A stretch of 64,000 nucleotides of DNA. Source: Stratiolaelaps scimitus. Taxonomy: Eukaryota > Arthropoda > Arachnida > Mesostigmata > Laelapidae. The stretch's first letter is position 1. Each line of letters opens with the position of its first letter. The stretch spans positions 372,001 to 436,000 of the forward strand of contig JABWDB010000067.1 in the NCBI GenBank assembly GCA_019614645.1. The letters run 5' to 3'. Shown one piece after another: positions 54,874-64,000 of the stretch. The position numbers and the translations under genes were made by a program. The notes under the pieces were generated by a model, which saw only the letters and a program-made list of their open reading frames with translations, was not told the origin of the DNA and ran no database searches.

Positions 54874-57800
54874 CGTGCAAACGTGTCGAATGGCACATCC
54901 CAGTCTAACTGAATGTGCGGCTATGACCAGATGGGGCCTAAACAACTTGAGGCAGGCAATTCACCACTTAGCATAGGCTGATCTCTCATTTAACAAACGG
55001 GCAACCTGGCAGACTTTATCCTGCTCACCCTAGGCGGGTCCTAAGTTTGTACAAGTCAAGCCCCAACCTGTTGGTATATTTTTTATACCAGCAGATAGGC
55101 GTCTCCGGTAGGCTTTATACGAGTCATTGTTGATTTCAAAACGTCGTTAGACTCCGCCTTACGGGTCATTGTACTAAGTAATCTTGCAGAAAATAGAGCT
55201 CATAATCTGCAACAAATAACAGCAATGGTATGTCCGAAAGAAGCGAGGTCGAGCAAACTACAGGATTCGCCCAGGGAAACAATTTGAGTTAATTGCTTTT
55301 CTCATCGCTGATTAGTGGTCTACCCATGATCATCATGCAATGACACTCTCCGGTAAAGCTTATCCTACATGAGGACGATCTCGCACTTTACAGTAAGAGC
55401 AAGTTCCGCTTACAAAGACCACATGTAACATCAGGTAATCTCCTTCACTTACTTCGATGCCATTACGATCGAGAAGCCTCACAAATTGTCACCCTCAATA
55501 ACGATAACTTCATTCTCACCGAAAATTGCACCCTCTGAATACGGAATCTCTGAGAATAATACGGCAGATATAGATAGACCTTCCTTCCTATCCAACCCAG
55601 CAATGAACTACGAAGGCAAGAATAGAGTTAATGTAAGAGGCCGATACGAACCGACTACGAGCCGACCGAACCCTGTATATATGAATTAGGCGAAAAAGCA
55701 TGCTTGAAATAGAATACCATGCAAAAAAAATGTGTCAGAATCAAATAAATTAAGGATACTATAAAATTTGATCATGAACTGTGGATTTTAATAGTCCTAA
55801 ATATGAATCTTATGCCTAAAGTCTTGTAATAAAATACACACTTGGACATATCACACGTTTTTAAGTACCCTGTTAAGTGTATTGCGTAACGGGGTAATAA
55901 TAAATTATATTGTTGATGATCATGTGGGCTCCAACCCTGTGATTTTGCATTTCATTTAGATTACCTGCGTTATCTCGTACATTACACTATGTGCTGTATC
56001 TAACATACAGGGAGTGAGAGTGAATGTAAACTTCATTATAGGGAAAAGTAGATTGACAGATGCTGCTTCGACGGTAACCCCCGTCTTCCCCCATCCCCTT
56101 TTTCCATCCTTGGTAACCTTGTCTTCCCAAAACGGAATTTATACTTAAGGTAGCTGTACCGAGTACCAATTTTGTTTCCATGCTGGAGTTTAACTTTTAT
56201 AAAAATAGTGGGATTAACAGTGAAGATGTGTTTTTAGCTGTATGAATATTAGAAATAATTATATAAAAGTAAAAAAATATAGTCTTTGTTCAACATCTCG
56301 ACAAACGAATATATAGATCACCCCCAATAAGGACTCCCAAGATTGGGTTTCTAAAAGCCGGCCGCAATAGCTTTTAGGATTATAGCCATTAAAGGCTCTT
56401 AGTCCGAAAACTCACTATCACCCTATTTTACCTTTTATGAAGACGAAATATTATGAAACCATTCATCTCTCACCGAAACGGGAAGGCTGCACCAAACCAT
56501 TAATCTATAGATTTAATTAGGGTTCAACAGAAACTAAGTCAACATGCCAAGATCGATTCCTTATGTAATATATCAAAAAAACAACCGAAACAATATTAAA
56601 TAAATAAAAAGTAGGGAACTCTGGAAGTTTTTCATCCGACTTTCGATCTACGGGATCGACAATTCCTAGTAAGAGTATTGCAAATCGAAGACAGCACGCT
56701 GTGGGATCTGGAGCTTGACTCTGTCTGATTTGACTTGTTGAACTTTGTCCATGTGGTATTGAGGATTCCCACCTGGCAAACAACCGGAGGTTACTCCACG
56801 TACCAAGTTGTTTGGTCAAGACGAGTAGCAATTGCCGAAGACGGCCACTTCGAATGCCGTGCGCACCTTATCAAGTAGACTCCATTCAAACCTTCGAACC
56901 ACCCTCGCCCTGACAGATGATATGGCAACATGGCAGGTAATATAACCCGTATTCTTTGCAAACCAGATATTTTTGACGTCCGCAGTTGACGACGTCAGCG
57001 CGGCTCTGCGGCAAAATCAAATGTCCGCCGTCCCCGACTTTGGACATATGCCCCTCTTTTGAGTTTGGTGCTTTGGAAACGTACATTACCCATAGAGCTT
57101 GGACTCGAGTACATTTTCCACAGCGGATAGTGGAAACCTAGACGTTCTCTAATCAAATAGACCTTGGCCACAACTCCTCGTTGTGCCCCTTTGAACCTTA
57201 TGCTCTTGAGTTGCCACGGTCGGTTTGTGAAAAGACATAGGAGGTGTAGCATAAGTGGGTGAATGGTCAGCTCAGCGAGAATCGAAACAAAACAGAGCAA
57301 AAGGGCAAATGCTGACTCGACTTTCACTTTCAATACGAGAGTAGACTGTACAATTGTGGCCTCTCGATACTTTTTTTTATTTAATAGACGTTGGAACATA
57401 GACAGAAGTTATTGTAAACCGGTCACATCTGCTGTGAACGTCTACTCTTAAATTCTTGTAAGCCTGTATCACCATGGTTGAAAATGAACTTATTCGATGC
57501 ATTTCTTCGTAGTCTTATAGACATTGGTACATAGGCAACGATCATTGTTAGCCGGTCGCAGCTGGTGCCTGCTCCAAAAAGCCAGCGCGAGTCCCAACCC
57601 GGGCGCCAAACGGCCCGAAGGTATGGCGCTAATTAATTCCTTTACCTGTAGTAAAACTCTGGATGCGGACTGCGCTGTGACTGACACCCTAGACCACTTA
57701 ATGTCATATCGACCTATGGATTGAACGATAAGCCTGGCCACCCACGCGATTTTGCTGAGCTCAACGAACCGAGAATAGGAAATACACAGAGCTATTCGAT

Positions 57801-59620
57801 AAGTTCTATTTCAGTCCCGTTCGAAACATTGGCAGGGGGGTCTATCTAATTTTCAATGACTTTCGGAGGCTGCTGGGGAGCAGCGTGTAAATCAGTTCTT
57901 GATGCAGAGGTGGTTGTTGCCATTTGTACGAAGAGACAACGTAATTTCCATTTCGAGCACGATGAGGGATTGGCAGATGGAGTAACCGCCTTTTAGGTGA
58001 CCCTTTTAGGATGGTTATGTCGATTTTGGAGGGTGGGATTGTGACATTGTTTATTATTGAAATACACGTTCACTCGGGACAACTGTTGCCCATTGGTTTT
58101 ATGAGTTAATGACAATCCCTGCAAGGTATACCAAAATCAGGCATCAGATAAATTATTTCACGAACTTTGGAGAATGCGCATATCAGCTGTCGATTCGTAT
58201 CGGTCGTGACCTTCAGAAGAGTGCCGCATCGGTGCTTCATATGAAGGTTCTATAGAACTGGGTAAATATTTGCGAGATATCCTGCGCAACACCGATGAAT
58301 TTGATCACAGTCACTGCGTCTTCTGCATTTAATAAATCATTACTTACTATTCGCGTAACCTTTTTCGTCATTAATAATATGAATACCGGCCCACCACGGG
58401 CTTTCTGCTGGACTTTAGAGAAACGGCGGGCGATTTGAAAATGTGTACGGATAGCTGAATGGGCGGCTAAAGTATTTACGGGTAATAATAATTAGTCGTC
58501 TTATGGAGCCATGCTTAACGCAATTCCGTGAACGTAAAATGTTGGGTGCGAGAAAGCCCGTAAAATTTACTTAGGTAGTAATAATTAAAGCAGTTGATAT
58601 GAGAAATGAATCAGCAGCATTAAAGCTTATGTGCCTAATGTAACACTCGAGGTGAAAAATTCAAAAGACTGAGGAAATGAGATCTTCTCATGAAGGTCGT
58701 CCCCCCTAATATTGGAGTTACTTCCTGCGAGGCAACTCATGCCGGCTCATGTGGAACGCATCACATTTATAATTATTGATTTACCAAGACCATATGTCAA
58801 ATGAACCCGACAGATAAGTAGTGACAACTTTTTAAAAAAGCAAACTATAAGATGCGTTGTGCTTTGTCTCCGTGCACCTCTTAAACTTCAGCTCTCTGCC
58901 GCTCTTCCTCAGCCCGCCGGAACTGTCTTCACATAAGTTCAGTGGGCTTGGGAAGATTTTAAGTCGCATACTTAACAACATTAGGTCCCTCGTTCCAGAC
59001 CCGCGCCTCCACGCTTTCGTTCGGTTTTGAACTACTATTTCACCTCTCGTCATATTTTCCATCAGGGCTGCCTCTTTTCGCACACATCTGTTCGCATTCT
59101 ATGAAGGCGGTCATTAATTCTGCTACTGACCTAGCTGCTGAGGATTCGGGGAAGCTTATACAAGTAGGTAGTGGCCAATAAGTTTGTAAATTGTTATGTC
59201 AGTACGACTCAATCGTAAACTCAGAAAACGGAATGATTACAGTACAGTGATCTCACAGATGGTGTAGTAAAAAAAATACGGTGCAAGAGAACTAGAACCA
59301 GCTGCCCTTTCTGACTTCATAGCATCCATAGGCTGTAACATAAAAGCGACGATATATCCGTTTTATATAATATTCGTTATGACTTGGCCTGACAAACATT
59401 TACAGGGTGCATCAAAAGTTAATAGGTGTTTTCCACTCTTTAGTGTGGTATATAGTGAACCAAAGTTGAAGAGCCCTCGTTGACTTATGCTCGTATTCCC
59501 ACAAAAGACATAAAATGAGACAATTTGGCTCACCCGTTGTATCGTTTTTTTTCTTTCCTTCAAGGAGTTACACGAAACAACGACAGGTTATTTCATGGGT
59601 TTTCTACCGAAGTTGATTAA
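54874..59620. other. Unassigned right-hand region
   Basis: Frames up to 134 residues occur on the minus strand (56995-57399) but carry no motif I know. A diverged duplicate of about 52 bases lies at 57383-57435 and 57515-57568. The frame at 58832-59083 is likewise unassigned. Confidence 0.35.
57383..57568. repeat. Diverged direct repeat, about 52 bp units 132 bp apart
   Basis: Both units read ATAGAC(A/G)TTGG(A/T)ACATAG, then ATTGT(A/T)A(A/G)CCGGTC, then a CTG-rich end. Confidence 0.65.
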
Positions 59621-59624
59621 GAAA

Positions 59625-60505
59625 ATGGCTCCAATGTTTAAATATAGTGCTAGTTCACACTGCAATTGTATTGTCACACCCGTTTTTAAGAATTGGATAA
59701 AGGCTGAAGTGTTAATACTTTTAGGCCAATTGCACAGTATAGCCCTATTATTCTTGAAAAAATCATAATAGACCACATCGAACCACACAGTTTTGGCTAA
59801 CGACTTGACTGACAAGCCCCAACATGGTTCCACCGGAAGAGGGTTTAAGCATGTCTCCGTAACTTGTATAGGTGACTTGCATGACTGGGGACTTTCGTCT
59901 AAACCGATAGGATCAAATTCCATTGTACATATTTCGAATTGGAGATCAAGTCAATCATTGTGTGCTAATTCGCAAAGTAGACCGCCTTGGCATAGACAGC
60001 AAAACCTGAATGAGCCGACTAGGACTCACTGCTCTTTTGTGTAAATATAAACTTGTGCTCAGCAAACCCTCACCCCTCACCCTCGTCGAGGGTTCCGCAA
60101 GGTCCTGCCTTGAATCATTGGAATTTTGCCTCTTTGTTCTTAATATAAAACAAATTCTTCCACCAGGCCGTAACACAACTACTTTTTGCACATGACTTGA
60201 AGCTGTAGGTACCGACTTGTACTGATAGTGAGGTCAGTAGTATTCAACTGGCCATAGATTGGATTTCCGACTTTTGTAAAGTTTTGGAAAAAGTGCTGTC
60301 TTGACCGGATACCTCAATATTATGGCATTAATAAGAAACATTAACCTTAATTATCTTTACAGAACGGCAGATCTCTCGTTGAAACATAGTTGAAAAAATA
60401 CTCGGACTGGGTACTGATGTCACTAACCTCCTTGTTGCTAGTGACAGAGGGTGTCGTTGTGGCCCCATTGCTAAGACGAGTGAGGCGACATAAAAATAAC
60501 CGTGT
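59625..60505 (+). pseudogene. Jockey/CR1-like LINE reverse transcriptase, badly decayed
   Basis: Plus-strand reading gives CIVTPVFKNW (LITPVFKxG motif), DKPQHGSTGRG (QHGFxxGRS motif), CIGDLHDWGLSS, then LVEGSARSCLESLEFCLFVL (SGVPQGSVLGPLxFxLY region), FAHDLKL (FADDLKL with Asp to His), and LAIDWISDFC (AIDxxxxWC block). The order is that of a full non-LTR reverse transcriptase palm. Same family style and strand as the fragments at 12.5 and 41.3 kb. Confidence 0.7.
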
Positions 60506-62080
60506 AAATAATCTCTGTTTATGCGTAGGGACTCCCTCGCTTACCACGAGACAATAAACTGTATACATGCATATAATGTCACACTAACTTAGGATGTGCA
60601 CTATACAAGGTTATGTAGAGCGTGACGGTATGGACATATAACAGAGCAAATATGCTTGTACTGTCCACAATGCTCCTTCGTATTTAATTAAGTTGTTCTT
60701 GAATTGAATATATTTGCTTAGTTCGGACAGCAACAGGTATACGCTAGAAAGAAGGAGAGTTATTTTTAAAGAATCGTGTGCACTATTTTGAAATGATCGT
60801 AGAATTCCAACGACCCGGTTATTGGAAAAATCCCAAGAGAGATATTTTTAGTGATCTAATCATTTGCTTGCTAAAAAAGGTTATATCATTTACTCTAGCT
60901 CATATTCGTTTAACAGCCATAACACAGCGCTAACAATCAGAATACAGTAAGGGAATTCCGCGAGCGGTTTCACATAGGTGTTAACACTAGTCATTCTGAA
61001 TTTTAAATTATGATTCTCGCTATATCTTCATCCTCGCTGTATTCATCGCACTTTACGCGAGCTAAGTAGACGATTGGTCAGTGGATGGCCGATTTTCGAA
61101 TTCGACTTCCTCAGCGGATTCTTATGTTGATTCTTATTACCGGCGTACCAATTGTCTGTCAAAATAACTTATGTTGGGGCTTTTCCAATTTATTCACGCC
61201 TACGGAACTCCTTGGTAATTCAGACTGTAAGGTCTCGAGCATCATTATAGGTCGAAATTGAGCAGTTGTAAGGGAACCCACATGAATCAGGTTAAATGTC
61301 ACTTCCTCGTTGAGACCTCAGCATAGGGGGTATCCCAGCAATCTGTGGGTGGCCAAACTCTAACATTGGTAAGTTTGTGACTGTTAGAAAAAGGTTTCAC
61401 ATCAGCACGCTTGATGCTTTGCACTACGTGTCTCAGCATATTATGGTTATTATTTTTTTATACAATTTTTTTTTCATCGCCAAGTCGTACATGTAATAGA
61501 AAACAATAAATATCAGATATCAAGGTAATTTGATCGACGAATTTCAACTCCTTTCCATGCCTAAGATACAAAATAAAAATATTTGCATACGGCTTTCATT
61601 AGGACAATGCCATAGAAAGACCGCTTTGCCCGTTTAAGCTCGGTAAAGTGGTGAGCGGTGAGCACAAGTGATCAACCCAAGGTTGGCGGTCACGAACGAA
61701 AATCTGTTCCATTCGAAAAATGCTACCGATATTGATCGCTACCGACCGTTGTGTCTGCCACATTTCCATAATCGCTTAGGCTCTGTAAGTTATTCGGTTT
61801 TCCTAAACGACCGATCAGGTGCGAACGTTGATCAGCTTAGAAGGACTCGGACATCAAGTTTTGGCCTCAAAAAATACATCCAATAGAAACATGAGTCACT
61901 GAATAAGTCGAAATATATGCCCACCACTGATATATTCGCGACATTTTAATATCATTTAGCTGAATATAATTCGAACCGATCAAGAAGTAATGATTTCGTC
62001 TGGTGGGGCCATTGAAAGACATAAACACATCATCTTACTTAAGACAACGTCTAGTAATTTCCGTATAACAATTACATACG
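60506..62080. other. Unassigned spacer
   Basis: No recognisable coding family. A 72-residue plus frame (61668-61886) is open but unknown. Confidence 0.35.
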
Positions 62081-62083
62081 CGA

Positions 62084-62290
62084 ATGACATGGCGTCCCTA
62101 CTGGTTCGCATTCATACGTCTGTTCACCAATCCAACCAATCCAAAAATGGCATGTTCAGCTCGAGCGATAACAGCACCTCAGACGGCCTGGGCTCGCGGT
62201 GGAGAGCCTCGTTGGGACGTCGTTGACAGCCTTCTTCTGATGTACAATATAAAGCTGATGCCGTTGCTAAGTTATGGTATCTCTATTCGG
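62084..62290 (+). pseudogene. Possible LINE 3' coding fragment
   Basis: ITAPQTAWARGGEPRWDVVD followed by SLLLMYNIKLMPLLSYGISI. The second part resembles the LxxLYxxxVxPxLxYGxxxW block after LINE reverse transcriptases. Short and unsure. Confidence 0.3.
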
Positions 62291-62714
62291 AAAATGGTTA
62301 CAAATAATAACTAGTGGGATAGAGGTTACTCAGAACGATGTACCCCGAGCAATTATTTAGAGGAACCACAGGGACTGATATTTTCTACAGATACGACATA
62401 TGTTCGTTATGCAAGCTATGTCAAGTTCATACTGAGCTGCCGGCTTTTAAGATGGTTGATGGAGGTATTCCATTGGCCATTGTATGCACAATCACAGGCA
62501 GTTTTTAGAAAAACGACCCATCGGACCACTGCATATATGGGAGTCTAACCGGGATGCTCTCGCCTGTGCTCTACCATTAGTGTGAGCCTCGCCCCCGCCA
62601 GAAGTCAGGCAACTCAACTCTGCCAAAAAACTGTACGAAGTTAAAAAATAGTTACTCTAAATATTTTGTGCAAGTAGACGATGTCTTAAACATTTCTCTT
62701 ACTATTATTGTTAC

Positions 62715-62760
62715 GAGAATTTAAGCATTGCACAACCGCAGTTCCATCGATAAACCTCAA
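62715..62760 (+). repeat. Second copy of the 11.6-kb repeat end
   Basis: ACGAGAATTTAAGCATTGCA and then CCGCAGTTCCATCGATAAACC align base for base with 11632-11672, and the shared frame reads REFKHCTTAVPSIN. Confidence 0.65.
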
Positions 62761-62769
62761 TTTAAATGA

Positions 62770-62967
62770 GTGACTATCGATGTATGGGGATGTAAAACTC
62801 TACCAGAATCTGTGGATTGTGTGAACTATCCTCATTTTAGCGATTCGCAACTCACGTGGTCACTTTATAGTTTGCGGGAAGTTCATATTGGAGAAACTCT
62901 TCTTCAGGCTCTCAGAGATAACCAGCATCGATATGCTGGATTCACAGTCATTGATATTCTCATTTAG
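62770..62967 (+). CDS. Unrecognised 65-residue open frame
   Basis: Directly follows the repeat copy at 62715-62760. Composition is coding-like (VWGCKTLPESVDCVNYPHFS start) but no family is recognised. Probably retroelement debris. Confidence 0.2.
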   Translation: MTIDVWGCKTLPESVDCVNYPHFSDSQLTWSLYSLREVHIGETLLQALRDNQHRYAGFTVIDILI

Positions 62968-63371
62968 TTATTTATTCCGCAGCATATGGCGCTCTGTAGA
63001 GACTTCGCTTCCGACGGGCTGTCGCTAAAAGGTCGCACGCCCTAACCCGGCCGCACCAATGCTATTTGAAATGCAGCATAACGATAGCACGCAATGTTTT
63101 GAGTTGAGCTTTAAAATTCTAAATAACAAAGTTTTGAGACCAGTAAGAGCTACAAACTTCGCGTTCAGCGGATAACATTGTCGCTCACTTTTATAATTAA
63201 CTAATAAATAGTAACATTAGAGCTACGAAATAATTTCTTTGTAGTAACGCTTGAGTAGAAAAAATAAAAGATATGTCGATGCTCTTATACAGGATACTGC
63301 GGTTTTGTGCGTTGAAGAGTTCAAAAAATATGTGCCTTGTTGTTTACTATACAACGTATGTGTAACCGCCC

Positions 63372-63614
63372 ATGACATATGCTACGTCTTCTAGTCTAAA
63401 GGAGGATAAAGCTGGACTACAGAATTGCAGGCATGCTTTCTCAAATGGGGTGTCATTTAGATTTCAATGTAATAAAATGGACGTGAATGTTCTCCCACAT
63501 TCAATGAGATTTAATGTTATCGATGAGCTTACATTCGCCGGCATTGAAAATAACCTATCAATCCGAAAGACAGCTATGTTTGTGAACTTTTTAACCCAGA
63601 AACTTTCTGAATGA
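63372..63614 (+). CDS. Unrecognised 80-residue open frame
   Basis: A balanced amino acid mix (for example MDVNVLPHSMRFNVIDELTF) and an ATG start, but no domain, splice context or neighbour gives a role. It could be a chance frame. Confidence 0.2.
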   Translation: MTYATSSSLKEDKAGLQNCRHAFSNGVSFRFQCNKMDVNVLPHSMRFNVIDELTFAGIENNLSIRKTAMFVNFLTQKLSE

Positions 63615-63668
63615 TCTGTCCTATTGAAAGTCTCACACACATTAGCTTAATCTAATGCGAACAAACGG

Positions 63669-63670
<2 letters not shown>

Positions 63671-63703
<33 letters not shown>
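63671..63703. repeat. (AT)n microsatellite
   Basis: About sixteen AT units. Confidence 0.85.
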
Positions 63704-63704
<1 letters not shown>

Positions 63705-63930
63705 TACATTTAGAACTCATACAATTTCCAATTCAGCTATAAACAAATTGTTTTCCTAACTAGGAACATACCTTTTCCTCACTGTCGCTCTTTCTCCCTC
63801 CTAACTCCTAGGTCCTTTCTGCTTACTGTGTACAAATTTAAACCTCGATTAGGGCAGGCTCGAATATGAATACTACTAGCTGGATTGAGTATACCAGGGG
63901 TCGTCTTTCAATAAATGGCCGCTAAAATTA

Positions 63931-63994
63931 GAACTAAAAGTATTCCTGGACTAAAATGAGCACTAAACGTGTTCTTGAAGAATACTTTTAGTCC
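63931..63994. repeat. Short inverted-repeat (MITE-like) end
   Basis: Arms ACTAAAAGTATTC (left) and GAATACTTTTAGT (right), with a second smaller inner inversion. It runs close to the window edge and may be part of a larger element. Confidence 0.65.
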
Positions 63995-64000
63995 ACTCAT

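Noticed and set aside
56517..57399. Minus-strand frames of 104 and 134 residues as a gene
   Set aside because: Stops break them, and there are no recognisable domains or consistent splice sites.

Overview
This is a nuclear, intron-rich, AT-rich animal window. It has long introns with GT-AG boundaries, (AT)n microsatellites, trinucleotide repeats, and a heavy load of decayed mariner, LINE, Ty3/gypsy and tRNA-derived SINE copies. The gene and transposon content fits an arthropod. A chelicerate such as a parasitiform mite is my tentative guess, from gene-family impressions only; nothing in the window fixes the species.

Three conserved genes are well supported. (1) Positions 117-4769, plus strand: the last six coding exons of FAF2/UBXD8, an ER and lipid-droplet UBX protein that recruits p97/VCP. 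The N-terminal UBA exons lie off the left edge. (2) Positions 23975-24817, minus strand: an intact single-exon, 280-residue ELO-family fatty acid elongase. (3) Positions 28198-51919, minus strand: fifteen exons of an NCLX-type (SLC8B1) sodium/calcium exchanger. The exons join in one continuous frame of 755 codons including the stop. The first exon or exons lie upstream and were not found. The central loop of this exchanger is greatly enlarged by Ser/Arg-, Gln- and Gly-rich sequence. The three genes show no sign of acting in one pathway.

Layout: FAF2 (0-5 kb); two mariner-like elements lying 5 bp apart and head to head (6-7.8 kb); LTR and LINE debris and a truncated SINE (9-14.8 kb); AT-rich intergenic sequence (14.8-19.9 kb); a full-length tRNA-derived SINE with target-site duplications (19.9-20.2 kb); a CpG- and trinucleotide-rich island with a strand-composition switch (20.7-22.5 kb), possibly a promoter or UTR region of an unseen gene; the elongase (24-25 kb); the long NCLX locus (28-52 kb), whose introns hold mariner, LINE, SINE and fold-back copies; a collapsed Ty3/gypsy element (52.5-54.9 kb); and mostly unassigned sequence with LINE remnants to the right edge.

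No real tRNA, rRNA, CRISPR or prokaryotic feature was seen. Exon calls come from reading the translation and splice consensus by eye, without transcript data. Statements about relatives come from general knowledge of the families; no search was run.
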